A DNA stretch of 37,804 bases from Enhydrobacter aerosaccus (GTDB lineage Bacteria > Pseudomonadota > Alphaproteobacteria > Reyranellales > Reyranellaceae). The stretch is from assembly GCA_903839865.1 (NCBI GenBank), contig CAIMEE010000254.1, forward strand, positions 1-37,804, given 5' to 3'. The translations under genes and the position numbers were made by a program. The notes beneath the pieces were generated by a model, which was not told the DNA's origin, made no database searches, and saw only the letters and a program-made list of their open reading frames with translations. This document shows, piece by piece, positions 1 to 7,929 of the stretch. How positions within the stretch are numbered: the stretch's first letter is position 1; each line of letters begins with the position of its first letter.

Positions 1-1658
1 TCACCAACGCCTTCTCCTCCGGGCGCATCGCCCACGCCTTCATGCTCACCGGGGTGCGCGGGGTCGGTAAGACCACCACCGCGCGCCTGCTGGCCCGCGC
101 CCTCAACTACGAGAGCGACACGGTGCACCAGCCGTCGGTGGACCTGACGGTGGAGGGCCGCCACTGCCGCGCCATCATCGAGGGCCGGCACATGGACGTG
201 CTGGAGATGGACGCCGCCAGCCGCACCAAGGTCGACGAGATGCGCGAGCTGCTGGACTCGGTGCGCTATTCGCCGGTCGAGGCCCGCTACAAGGTCTATG
301 TGATCGACGAAGTGCACATGCTGTCGGAGAAGGCCTTCAACGCGCTGCTCAAGACGCTGGAAGAGCCGCCGCCGCATGTGAAGTTCCTGTTCGCGACCAC
401 CGAGATCCGCAAGGTGCCGGTGACAGTGCTGTCGCGCTGCCAGCGGTTCGACCTCAAGCGCGTGCCGCACGACGTGCTGGTCGCCCACTTTGCGAAGATC
501 TCCGAGACCGAGAAGGTCGAGATCTCGCCCGAGGCGCTGGCGCTGATCGCGCGCGCCGCCGATGGCTCGGTGCGAGACGGCCTGTCCATGCTCGACCAGG
601 CGATCGCGCACGGCGGCGGTGTCGTCGATGCAGCCCAAGTGCGCGACATGCTGGGCCTCGCCGACCGCAGCCGCGTGCTCGACCTGTTCGAGAAGGTGAT
701 GAAGGGCGATGCGCCCGCGGTCGTGGCCTCGCTCGGCGAGATGCACGATAGCGGCGCCGATCCGGTCGTCATCCTGCAGGACCTGCTCGAGCTCACACAT
801 TGGGTGACGCGCCTCAAGGTGGCGCCCGATGCCGCCGCCAGCACGGCCGATTCCGATGCCGCGCAGGGCATTGCGATGTCGAAGAAGCTTACCATGGCGT
901 CGCTGACGCGCGCCTGGACCCTGCTGATGAAGGGACTGCAGGAGACGCTGACCGCGCCCTCACCGCTGCGTGCCGCCGAGATGGCGCTGATCCGCCTTTG
1001 TTACGTCGCCGATCTTCCGTCGCCGGCCGATGCCATCAAGGCGCTGCAGAATGGCGCCGCCCCGGGCGCGACCGGTGGCGCGCCTGCGCCGCGCGGCAAC
1101 GGCGGTGGCGGCGGTGGTGCTGCTGCGCGGCTCGCCTCGCAGCCCGCCAATGCGGTGGCGCCCCAGCCCGCCTCGGCCCAGCCGGCGCCAAGGAACTTCA
1201 CCGAGGTCGTGGCCCTGTTCGAGACGCGTCGCGAGCCACGGCTGGTGCATCACCTGATGCATCACGTCCACGAGGTACGGTGCGAACCCGGCTTGATCGA
1301 GTTCCGTCCCGAGGCGCAGGCGCCCGGCGATCTAGCCGCCAAGATCAGCGCGCTGCTGTCGCAATGGACCGGCCGGCGCTGGATTGCCTCGGTCTCGTCC
1401 GCCGCGGGCAAGCCCACCTTGATGGAGCAGAAATCCGCCAAGGGCGACGCGCTGCGCAGCGCAGCCGAGAACAACGTCACGGTGCAGGCCATCCTCAAGA
1501 CCTTCCCCGGGGCCAAGCTCGAGACGGTGCGGCGCAAGGGCGAGCAGACATCGATGGTCGCGGGCCTCGCGAGCGACGCGCCGCTCGCAGACGAGGCGCC
1601 GCTGCCCGACGAATATCCAGCCGACGACGGCGACATACCGGAAGGCGAAGAATTCTGA
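1..1658 (+). CDS. dnaX: DNA polymerase III subunit tau/gamma (5' end missing)
   Basis: This is the clamp-loader ATPase that loads the sliding clamp and organises the replisome. The frame is open from base 3, so the gene begins before the window; the first ATG at 42 lies inside the conserved N-terminal AAA+ core and is not the start. Visible parts are Walker A (GVRGVGKT) just after that ATG, Walker B (DEVHML), sensor 1 and the arginine-finger segment (TVLSRCQRF), then the lid and collar helices. A Gly/Ala/Pro-rich linker follows (about residues 340-390 from base 42), then a tau domain V-like C-terminus (FTEVVALF onwards). The zinc-module cysteines are mostly gone: the usual first Cys after ALN is Tyr, and only the Cys in HCRAI remains. 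I recall the same pattern in other alphaproteobacteria. No A AAA AAG slippery site was found, so a gamma form by frameshifting is not evident. The stop overlaps the ybaB ATG by one base. Confidence 0.97.
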   Translation, partial: TNAFSSGRIAHAFMLTGVRGVGKTTTARLLARALNYESDTVHQPSVDLTVEGRHCRAIIEGRHMDVLEMDAASRTKVDEMRELLDSVRYSPVEARYKVYVIDEVHMLSEKAFNALLKTLEEPPPHVKFLFATTEIRKVPVTVLSRCQRFDLKRVPHDVLVAHFAKISETEKVEISPEALALIARAADGSVRDGLSMLDQAIAHGGGVVDAAQVRDMLGLADRSRVLDLFEKVMKGDAPAVVASLGEMHDSGADPVVILQDLLELTHWVTRLKVAPDAAASTADSDAAQGIAMSKKLTMASLTRAWTLLMKGLQETLTAPSPLRAAEMALIRLCYVADLPSPADAIKALQNGAAPGATGGAPAPRGNGGGGGGAAARLASQPANAVAPQPASAQPAPRNFTEVVALFETRREPRLVHHLMHHVHEVRCEPGLIEFRPEAQAPGDLAAKISALLSQWTGRRWIASVSSAAGKPTLMEQKSAKGDALRSAAENNVTVQAILKTFPGAKLETVRRKGEQTSMVAGLASDAPLADEAPLPDEYPADDGDIPEGEEF

Positions 1659-1987
1659 TGTTCGACAAGTTGAAGGATCTCGGCGGGCTTATGGCGCAGG
1701 CCCAGCAGATGCAGCAGAAGATGAAGGAGTTGCAGGACCAGCTCGAGCGGCTGGAGATCGTGGGTTCCTCCGGCGCCGGCCTGGTGAAGGTGACGGTGAA
1801 CGGCAAGAACGAGACCCGCCGCGTCGAGATCGATCCTTCGCTGTTCAAGCCCGAGGACAGGGGCGTGGTCGAGGATCTGGTCGCGGCCGCCTGCAACGAC
1901 GCGCGCGGCAAGGTCGAGGCGACCGTGCAGGAGCAGATGAAGTCGATCACCGGCGGCCTGCCGCTGCCGCCCGGCTTCAAGCTCTAG
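1658..1987 (+). CDS. ybaB: YbaB/EbfC family nucleoid-associated protein
   Basis: This 109-residue protein belongs to the YbaB/EbfC family, small dimeric DNA-binding proteins of the nucleoid. It has the family layout: an N-terminal helix rich in Gln, Met and Lys ([14 protein letters not shown]), a central beta sheet with the VTVNGK and [10 protein letters not shown] segments, and a C-terminal helix ending in the Gly/Pro-rich tail GGLPLPPGF. The ATG shares its A with the TGA of dnaX (TGATG), which implies translational coupling. recR starts 6 bases after the stop. dnaX-ybaB-recR is one of the most conserved bacterial gene strings. Its precise role is unsettled; the recR link suggests recombinational repair. 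Confidence 0.96.
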   Translation: MFDKLKDLGGLMAQAQQMQQKMKELQDQLERLEIVGSSGAGLVKVTVNGKNETRRVEIDPSLFKPEDRGVVEDLVAAACNDARGKVEATVQEQMKSITGGLPLPPGFKL

Positions 1988-1993
1988 CGCCTC

Positions 1994-2587
1994 ATGATCG
2001 GGCCAGAGATCGAGCGGCTGATCCAGTTGCTGGGCCGCCTGCCCGGCCTCGGGCCGCGCTCGGCACGCCGTGTGGCGCTGCACCTCTTGAAGAAGCGCGA
2101 GACCCTGATGCAGCCGCTCAGCGCCGCGCTCGCGGACGCCGCGCTAGCGATCAAGCCGTGCAGCGCCTGCGGCAATCTCGATACCGTCGATCCCTGCTCG
2201 ATCTGCGGCGATCCCAGGCGCGACGCCGGGCTGATCTGCGTCGTCGAGGACGTGGCCGACCTCTGGGCGATGGAACGCGGCAAGATCTTCGCCGGCCGCT
2301 ATCACGTGCTGGGCGGCACACTCTCGGCCCTCGACGGCATCGGGCCGGACGAGCTCAACATCGCGGGCCTCGTGCAGCGCGCCAAGGTCGGCGCCGTACG
2401 CGAGGTGATCGTGGCGACCAACGCCACCGTCGACGGCCAGACCACCGCGCATTATCTCGCCGAGCGCCTGGCCGATCTCGAAATCCCGGTGACGCGCCTG
2501 GCGCACGGCGTGCCGGTAGGCGGCGAGCTCGACTGGCTCGACGACGGCACGTTGGCGACCGCGTTCAAGGCCAGGCGGGCGCTGTAG
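1994..2587 (+). CDS. recR: Recombination mediator RecR
   Basis: RecR acts with RecO (encoded here at 13753-14469) in the RecFOR pathway, helping load RecA onto SSB-coated single-stranded gaps. The 197 residues show an N-terminal helix-hairpin-helix ([14 protein letters not shown], about residues 13-26) and a four-Cys zinc finger at C56, C59, C68 and C71. A Toprim domain follows from about residue 80, with the acidic VVEDVADL segment and the conserved Gly-rich [17 protein letters not shown] tail. The length is normal for the family. The ATG follows the ybaB stop by 6 bases, and the stop is directly followed by the next gene with no gap. Confidence 0.97.
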   Translation: MIGPEIERLIQLLGRLPGLGPRSARRVALHLLKKRETLMQPLSAALADAALAIKPCSACGNLDTVDPCSICGDPRRDAGLICVVEDVADLWAMERGKIFAGRYHVLGGTLSALDGIGPDELNIAGLVQRAKVGAVREVIVATNATVDGQTTAHYLAERLADLEIPVTRLAHGVPVGGELDWLDDGTLATAFKARRAL

Positions 2588-3190
2588 ATGGCAAGCACCA
2601 CCCTGGCGGCACTGGCGATCGCACTCGGCGCCGGCTGGGCGAGCGGCCTCAATGTCTACGCTGCGGTCCTGGTGCTGGGCGTGGGCCAATGGCTGGGCCT
2701 CATCGCCTTGCCGCACGACCTGCAGGTCCTGGGCTCGCTCCCGGTCCTGGCCGCGGCCGCGCTGCTGTTCGCGCTCAATTTCCTGGCGGACAAGATCCCC
2801 TATGTCGACAGCCTGAACGACCTGCTGCACACCGTCGTTCGGGTTCCCGCCGGGGCCTTGCTGGCCTTCGGCGCCGCCGACCAGGTGAGCCCGGAGGTCG
2901 CGGTGATCGCGGCGCTGCTGGGCGGCACGCTGGCGGCGGGCAGCCACCTCGCCAAGACCGGCTCGAGGGCGGTGATCAACACCTCCCCCGAGCCGTTCAG
3001 CAACATCGCGGCCTCGCTTGCGACCGATGCGCTGGCGATCGGCGGTCTCGTGCTGGCGCTCACGCACCCCATCACATTTCTGTGCCTGCTCGCGCTTTTC
3101 GTCGCTGGACTCGTCTGGCTGCTACCAAGGCTGGTGCGGCTGGCGCTGTTGCCATTCCGCCGGTTGAGAGCCCGCCGCCAGGGCAGCTGA
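2588..3190 (+). CDS. DUF4126 family membrane protein
   Basis: The 200-residue product is hydrophobic, with about five predicted membrane segments: near residues 7-35, 45-67, 85-120, 143-160 and 163-182. The strings SGLNVYAAVLVLG and NFLADKIPYVDSLNDLLHT match what I know of the DUF4126 family, whose function is not established. The tail is strongly basic (RRLRARRQGS) and probably cytoplasmic. The ATG begins at the base right after the recR TAG, so it is likely co-transcribed and perhaps coupled with recR. I cannot assign a substrate or reaction. Confidence 0.85.
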   Translation: MASTTLAALAIALGAGWASGLNVYAAVLVLGVGQWLGLIALPHDLQVLGSLPVLAAAALLFALNFLADKIPYVDSLNDLLHTVVRVPAGALLAFGAADQVSPEVAVIAALLGGTLAAGSHLAKTGSRAVINTSPEPFSNIAASLATDALAIGGLVLALTHPITFLCLLALFVAGLVWLLPRLVRLALLPFRRLRARRQGS

Positions 3191-3241
3191 CACATCCTTT
3201 GCTTCCCCTGATTGGGGGCAACACGCTACACTCGATACGCA

Positions 3242-3976
3242 ATGTTCATCCGCCAGAACATCCAGACCCTGCGATTCTTCCGCACCACGCCGGCGATGCG
3301 CTGCCCGTATCTGCCGCACCGGCTGGAAACCAAGCTCGTGACCGAGCTGTCTGGCCCCGATGCGATCACCCAGCACGACACGCTGACCGATGCAGGCTTC
3401 AGGCGTTCGCACCACTTCGTCTACAAGCCGCTGTGTGACGGCTGCCGCGCCTGTGTGCCGGTTCGCATCCGTGTCCGCGACTTCGATACCAGCCGCATGC
3501 AGCGCCGCATCCAGCGCCGTAACGAGCACGTCCATGCGACCGAGACCCAGGCGCTGGCGACCGGCGAGCAGTACGCGCTTTTCTCGCGCTATGTGATGGC
3601 GCGCCATCGCGACGGCGACATGGCCGACATGGATTTCGACGACTACCGCGCCATGGTCGAGGAAAGCCCGGTCGAGACGGCGATAATCGAGTTCCGCGAC
3701 GACTCTGCCGACGGCCGGCTGGTCGGCGCCTGCCTGGTCGACTGGCTGTCGAGCGGCGTCTCGGCGGTCTACAGCTTCTTCGACCCGCAGGACCCGCGGC
3801 GTGGGCTCGGCACCTACATGATCCTGTGGCTGGCCGAGGCGGCCGCCAAGCGCGGCCTGCCCTACGTCTATCTCGGCTACTGGATCGCCGATTCCTCGAA
3901 GATGGCCTACAAGCGGGCCTTCCGCCCGCTCGAGTTCTTCGGCCCCGAAGGCTGGACCGAATTGCCTACTGAGTAG
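3242..3976 (+). CDS. bpt: Aspartate/glutamate leucyltransferase (Bpt-type)
   Basis: This enzyme transfers Leu from Leu-tRNA to proteins with N-terminal Asp or Glu, marking them for ClpS/ClpAP degradation by the N-end rule. The 244-residue protein has the family N-terminus with a Cys cluster at C21, C65, C68 and C71 (CPYLP, then CDGCRACVPVRI). It also has the acyltransferase-like C-terminal half with VYSFFDP, RRGLGTYMILW and LGYWIADSSKMAYK. The frame could open upstream at TTG 3212, but the ATG at 3242 matches the family N-terminus (FIRQNIQTLRFFRTT) and is preferred. Bpt and Ate are related; the lineage and the VPVRI region favour Bpt, but residue specificity cannot be read directly. Confidence 0.93.
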   Translation: MFIRQNIQTLRFFRTTPAMRCPYLPHRLETKLVTELSGPDAITQHDTLTDAGFRRSHHFVYKPLCDGCRACVPVRIRVRDFDTSRMQRRIQRRNEHVHATETQALATGEQYALFSRYVMARHRDGDMADMDFDDYRAMVEESPVETAIIEFRDDSADGRLVGACLVDWLSSGVSAVYSFFDPQDPRRGLGTYMILWLAEAAAKRGLPYVYLGYWIADSSKMAYKRAFRPLEFFGPEGWTELPTE

Positions 3977-3978
3977 GC
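3964..3978 (+). repeat. Short perfect dyad over the bpt stop codon
   Basis: GCCTACT and AGTAGGC form a perfect inverted repeat around a single base, with the bpt TAG inside the right arm. As RNA it would fold as a 6-pair stem with a 3-base loop. It is followed by a run of five A, not T, so it is not a standard intrinsic terminator for bpt. It may protect the mRNA end or be coincidental. Confidence 0.4.
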
Positions 3979-4034
3979 AAAAATGCCGCTCAACAGACGC
4001 TAGCGCGGTTTCGCAGATCACGTTATGAAACCAT

Positions 4035-4053
4035 GCCCGCGGCGAGAGCGGGC
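4035..4053 (+). promoter_or_regulatory. GC-rich hairpin in the leader of the TRAP operon
   Basis: GCCCGC (4035-4040) and GCGGGC (4048-4053) are perfect complements with a 7-base loop. The hairpin sits in the 183-base gap between bpt and the TRAP small subunit, about 106 bases before the latter's ATG. There is no T-run after it, so it is either a mRNA-end or leader structure or chance in GC-rich DNA. The rest of the gap shows no gene and no clear promoter. Confidence 0.3.
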
Positions 4054-4159
4054 GAGCCGTAAAGCCACAAGAACTCGCGATTTTGGGGAAACGAATGCGC
4101 CTTTTGCTGTCTTGCAGCACCGTGCCCGGCCGGTCGCTACCGCTGAATTGGAGGGCCTG

Positions 4160-4975
4160 ATGCCAGACACAGTTGTCACCGCCGTCAGTCCAATCAAGAC
4201 CGTCGGCCAGATCGTCCGGCGCGGCGGAGCGGTCGTCATGATCGCGGCCCTCGCCTGGTGGATCCTGTTCGACAGTCCCACCCTCATTGCCGCTACCTTC
4301 ACCTATTTCAACGCGGCCGCCGACACCGTGGCCTCGGTCGCGCGCGGCGCGGCGGCGGTCAAAGCCTTCTGGATGCCCTACGAACACGTGGCCTTCTGGG
4401 GCGGCTGCGGCGCCCTCGTTGTCGGCATGCTGCTCGATCCGCTGGGCTTCAGCACCGACGTCGACACGGCGAACGAAAAGGTCGGCGTCGTCTGCAACTG
4501 GCTCATCCTGCTGGCCTGCATCGTCAGCGGCGGCAATGCCATGGTCCGCTATGCCTACGACTCGAGTTCCAACGCCTGGCTCGAAGTGCAGTGGTACATG
4601 TTCGCCGTCATCATCATGTTCGGCGCGTCCTATACGCTGAAGCGCAACGAGCACGTGCGCGTCGACCTGTTCTACATGACGCTGAGCCGCCGCGGGCAGC
4701 TCTGGGTCGACATCCTGGGCACGATCGTCTTCCTGCTGCCGACCTGCGCCATCCTGGCGTGGCTCTCCTGGCCGTTCTTCCTGCAGTCCTACAACGTGCT
4801 CGAGAATTCCTCGAACGCCGGCGGCCTGCTGCGTTGGCCGATCAAGCTCGTGCTGCCGCTGGGCTTCGGGATGGTCGCGCTGCAGGGTCTGTCCGAACTG
4901 ATCAAGCGCGTGGCCTTCCTGAACGACTACGCCGTCGACAGTCTCGAGGCGCATTACGAGAGGCCGACGCAATGA
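4160..4975 (+). CDS. TRAP transporter small permease subunit, N-terminally extended (DctQ-like)
   Basis: This is the small membrane subunit of a tripartite ATP-independent periplasmic transporter; it pairs with the large subunit that follows. The C-terminal part (from about residue 110) is the DctQ domain: a membrane segment, the stretch LEVQWYMFAVIIMFGASYTL, then KRNEHVRVDLFY, which is diagnostic. The protein has 271 residues where DctQ proteins usually have about 160-200. The extra N-terminal 105 or so contain two more predicted membrane segments, near 30-50 and 78-98. ATG 4160 has GGAGGG just upstream at 4150-4155. An in-frame ATG at 4025 would add a basic, non-conserved stretch and lacks such a site. 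The stop overlaps the next gene by 4 bases (ATGA), implying coupling. Confidence 0.9.
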   Translation: MPDTVVTAVSPIKTVGQIVRRGGAVVMIAALAWWILFDSPTLIAATFTYFNAAADTVASVARGAAAVKAFWMPYEHVAFWGGCGALVVGMLLDPLGFSTDVDTANEKVGVVCNWLILLACIVSGGNAMVRYAYDSSSNAWLEVQWYMFAVIIMFGASYTLKRNEHVRVDLFYMTLSRRGQLWVDILGTIVFLLPTCAILAWLSWPFFLQSYNVLENSSNAGGLLRWPIKLVLPLGFGMVALQGLSELIKRVAFLNDYAVDSLEAHYERPTQ

Positions 4976-6564
4976 TTATCCCTCTGGAGTGGATGCCGCC
5001 GTTGATGTTCGGCGGCCTCGTGGTCTTCATGATCATCGGCTACCCCGTCGCCTTCTCGCTGGCGGCCGTGGGTTTCTTCTTCGGCTTCCTGTCGATCGAC
5101 TTCGGCTACTTCACGATGCCGTTCATGCAGGCCATCCCCGGCCGCGTCTTCGGCAACATCCTGAGCAACGAGCTGCTGCTCGCCATCCCGTTCTTCACCT
5201 TCATGGGCGCGATCCTGGAGAAATGCGGGCTGGCCGAGGACATGCTCGAATCGATGGGCCAGCTGTTCGGCCCGATCCGCGGCGGCCTCGGCTACTCGAC
5301 GATCATCGTGGGCTTCATCCTGGGTGCGATCACCGGCACGGTGGCGGCGCAGGTCATCGCCATGGCGCTGATCACCCTGCCGATCATGATCCGCTACAAG
5401 TACGACATGCGCTACGCCACCGGCGTGCTGGCGGCGTCGGGCACGATCACGCAGCTCGTGCCGCCGTCGCTGGTGCTGGTCGTGCTGGCCGACCAGCTCG
5501 GCCGTTCCGTTGGCGACATGTATCTCGGCGCCTGGGGGCCCTCGCTCCTGCAGATCGCCCTGTTCGCGATCTACACGTTCTACGTCTCGATCATGAAGCC
5601 CGAGGCAATGCCGCCGGTGCCACGCACGCTGTTCGGCAAGGCACTGCTGGTCAAGTGCGCCTGGGGCATCATCCCGGCCGCCATCCTGATCTTCCTCGTG
5701 CTGGGCACGATCATGATGGGCCTGGCGACGCCGACCGAGGCGGGCGCCATGGGCACGATCGGTGCGATCGTGCTCGCCGTCGTGCGCAACGCGCCGCTGA
5801 CCAAATTTGACAAGGTCGTATTCGTCGGCGGCTGCCTGGCCGCCGGCGCCGGCTTCCTGATCGGACTGGTCGCCTTCAAGTCGGTCCCGTTCAAGATCGC
5901 CTTCACGATCATGTTCGCTTCCATCATCTGGCTGTGCTGGCGAGCCTGGCAGGACAAGGCCCTGCACGACCTGATCGTGCAGGCGTTCCAGGCCACGATG
6001 CGCATCACCGCGATGGTCGCCTTCATCCTGGTCGGTGCGACCTGCTTCTCGATCACCTTCCAGGGTGTCGACGGCAACCGCTGGGTCGAGCACCTGATGT
6101 CGAACCTGCCGGGCGGGGTCTGGGGCTTCCTGGTCGTCGTCAACCTGTTCGTGTTCTTCCTGGCCTTCTTCCTCGACTTCTTCGAGATCGCCTTCATCAT
6201 CGTGCCGATGCTGGCGCCGGTCGCGCAGAAGATCCTGGAGCCGGTGGTCGGCCACGACGCGGCCCTGATCTGGTTCGGCGTCATGCTCTGCGTGAACGTC
6301 CAGACCTCTTTCATGCACCCGCCGTTCGGCTTCGCCCTCTTCTACCTGCGCTCCGTCGCGCCCAAGGAAGTGAAGAGCAGCGACATCTACTGGGGTGCGG
6401 TCCCGTGGGTGCTATTGCAGCTCATCATGGTGGTGATCGTGATCGCCCTGCCGCAGTCGGTGACCTACTTCCTCGATGCGCCGTCGACCGTCGATCCCAG
6501 CAAGGTCAAGATCGACATCGTGGCGCCGCCCACCGACGACGTGGCCGCGCCCGTCTTCAAGTAG
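4972..6564 (+). CDS. TRAP transporter large permease subunit (DctM-like)
   Basis: This subunit forms the transport path, moving substrate with sodium or proton symport. The 530-residue protein has the family strings FGNILSNELLLAIPFFTFMG, LGAITGTVAAQV, ASGTITQLVPPSLVLVVLADQ, and LATPTEAGAMG near residue 251. The C-terminal repeat has FLDFFEIAFIIVPM and SFMHPPFGFALFYLR. Compared with typical DctM proteins (about 430 residues), an insert at about residues 280-330 carries two more predicted membrane segments, and the acidic/Pro tail is longer. It resembles the mannitol/chloroaromatic (TakP-partner) subgroup, whose known substrates are small organic acids. It starts inside the stop of the small subunit and ends before a bidirectional terminator shared with a convergent binding-protein gene. 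Confidence 0.93.
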   Translation: MIIPLEWMPPLMFGGLVVFMIIGYPVAFSLAAVGFFFGFLSIDFGYFTMPFMQAIPGRVFGNILSNELLLAIPFFTFMGAILEKCGLAEDMLESMGQLFGPIRGGLGYSTIIVGFILGAITGTVAAQVIAMALITLPIMIRYKYDMRYATGVLAASGTITQLVPPSLVLVVLADQLGRSVGDMYLGAWGPSLLQIALFAIYTFYVSIMKPEAMPPVPRTLFGKALLVKCAWGIIPAAILIFLVLGTIMMGLATPTEAGAMGTIGAIVLAVVRNAPLTKFDKVVFVGGCLAAGAGFLIGLVAFKSVPFKIAFTIMFASIIWLCWRAWQDKALHDLIVQAFQATMRITAMVAFILVGATCFSITFQGVDGNRWVEHLMSNLPGGVWGFLVVVNLFVFFLAFFLDFFEIAFIIVPMLAPVAQKILEPVVGHDAALIWFGVMLCVNVQTSFMHPPFGFALFYLRSVAPKEVKSSDIYWGAVPWVLLQLIMVVIVIALPQSVTYFLDAPSTVDPSKVKIDIVAPPTDDVAAPVFK

Positions 6565-6584
6565 CGGGCTTCCAAACAGGCAAT

Positions 6585-6616
6585 AAAAAACCCCGCCGGT
6601 CGCCCGGCGGGGTTTT
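6585..6616. terminator. Bidirectional intrinsic terminator
   Basis: CCCCGCCGG (6591-6599) and CCGGCGGGG (6604-6612) form a perfect 9-pair stem with loop TCGC. It is flanked by six A on the left and TTTT on the right, so it works on both strands. It lies 20 bases after the plus-strand TRAP large subunit and 22 bases after the minus-strand binding-protein gene, ending both. Confidence 0.92.
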
Positions 6617-6637
6617 CTTTGAGGTTCGCTTGCCCGG

Positions 6638-7741
6638 TTACCGGCCCTGGGCCGACATCGAGAAATTGAAGTTGTCGAAGGTGTTCTCGGCGACGCGGAA
6701 CCACAGGTTCTGGTCGGCGCGGAACGGCTTCAGGCTGTCGTAGATCTTCTTGAACTTCGGATCCTTGGCCGAGAGTTCATCGTAGTACTTCCAGGCCTCG
6801 GCGAAGCACGGCTCGAGGATCGCGCGCGGGAACGGGCGCAGTTCGGTGCCCGCCGCCACGAGGCGGCGCAGCGCCGCCGGGTTGAGGGCGTCGTACTTGG
6901 GCACCATCCACGAAGTGACCATGCCGGCCGCGGTCTCGACGATCGCCTGGTAGTTCTTGGGCAGCTTCGCCCAGGCATCGTTGTTGATGTAGAGCGAGCC
7001 GACCGAGGCGCCTTCCCACCAGCCGGGATAGTAGTAGTACTTGGCGACCTTGTTGAAGCCGAGCTTCTCGTCGTCGTACGGACCGACCCATTCGCAAGCG
7101 TCGATCGTACCCTTCTCGAGCGCCGGATAGATGTCGCCGCCCGCGATCTGCTGCGGCACCACGCCAAGACGCTCGAGGATCAGGCCCGCGAAGCCGCCGA
7201 CGCGGAACTTCAGGCCCTTCATGTCCTCCATCGTCTTGATTTCCTTGCGGAACCAGCCGCCCATCTGGCAGCCCGTGCCACCGAAGGTGAAGGAGCGGAA
7301 GTTGTACTCCTTGTAGAACTCGTTGATCAGCTCGTGACCGCCGCCGAACTGCAGCCACGCGTAGTACTGGCGCATGTTCATGGTGAACGGCAGACCGGTC
7401 TCGAACACGAAGTTCGGGTGCTTGCCGAAGAAGTAGTAGGCCGCGGTCTGGCCCGCTTCTACGGTGCCGTTCTGCACGGCGTCGGCAACCTGCAGGGCCG
7501 GGACGATTTCACCGGCGGCAAAGGCGCGGACCTGGAACTTGCCGTCCGTCATTTCGCCCACGATCTTCGAGAAGAGCTCGGAGCCGCCGTACAGTGTGTC
7601 GAGCGACTTCGGGAAGCTCGACGTCAGGCGCCACTTGATCTCCGGCATGCCCTGCGCAATTGCCGGGGCCGCGACGGTCGTTGCCGCGGCCGCGCTTGCT
7701 GCCCCAATACCGGCCGTCTTGATAAATTTCCTACGCTGCAT
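6638..7741 (-). CDS. TRAP transporter substrate-binding protein, Tat-exported (paralogue 1)
   Basis: This is the periplasmic binding component of a TRAP transporter, 367 residues. The N-terminus is a twin-arginine signal (RRKFIKTAG, an Ala-rich hydrophobic stretch, then APAIAQG with likely cleavage after AQ), so it is exported folded. The hallmark strings of the TakP/lactate-binding DctP subgroup are present: TSSFPKSLDTL, GGWFRKEIKT, KGLKFRVGG, then GDIYPALEKGTIDA followed by EWVGPYDD. Known members bind 2-oxo acids, lactate or similar carboxylates; the exact ligand here is inferred only. GGAGG stands 7 bases before the ATG. It converges with dctM across a terminator and is the likely partner of that permease, but a paralogue lies at 9466-10572. 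Confidence 0.94.
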   Translation of the reverse strand: MQRRKFIKTAGIGAASAAAATTVAAPAIAQGMPEIKWRLTSSFPKSLDTLYGGSELFSKIVGEMTDGKFQVRAFAAGEIVPALQVADAVQNGTVEAGQTAAYYFFGKHPNFVFETGLPFTMNMRQYYAWLQFGGGHELINEFYKEYNFRSFTFGGTGCQMGGWFRKEIKTMEDMKGLKFRVGGFAGLILERLGVVPQQIAGGDIYPALEKGTIDACEWVGPYDDEKLGFNKVAKYYYYPGWWEGASVGSLYINNDAWAKLPKNYQAIVETAAGMVTSWMVPKYDALNPAALRRLVAAGTELRPFPRAILEPCFAEAWKYYDELSAKDPKFKKIYDSLKPFRADQNLWFRVAENTFDNFNFSMSAQGR

Positions 7742-7766
7742 CTATTTTCCTCCCTGTGGGGTTTTC

Positions 7767-7784
7767 CTTGTCCCCTTTGACAAG
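7767..7784. promoter_or_regulatory. Dyad CTTGTC-N6-GACAAG in a divergent intergenic region
   Basis: A perfect 6-base inverted repeat with a 6-base spacer lies 26-43 bases upstream of the minus-strand binding-protein ATG. It sits within the 188-base region shared with the plus-strand ion transporter. The position suits a regulator acting on the binding-protein gene. No regulator gene is adjacent, and no convincing -10 box could be placed, so it is a candidate operator only. Confidence 0.35.
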
Positions 7785-7929
7785 TGGAACCTGCCACGCG
7801 GAATGGGCTTTGAAAAGCGCAGACAGCGTGGAAATACCCCCGACTTGTGCGGTTTTGCCATGGCGCTATCCGACGCCTGCCGGCAATCGTCTAGAATCGT
7901 GGGATGAGCCGGACTTCGGGGAAAAACAG

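Noticed and set aside
4025-4159. Possible 45-residue N-terminal extension of the TRAP small subunit from ATG 4025
   Set aside because: The stretch is basic and unlike the family, has no ribosome site, and overlaps a GC hairpin; ATG 4160 has GGAGGG.
3122-4972. A 616-codon minus-strand frame opposite bpt and the TRAP small subunit
   Set aside because: It has no motif and shadow composition; both plus-strand genes are firmly identified.
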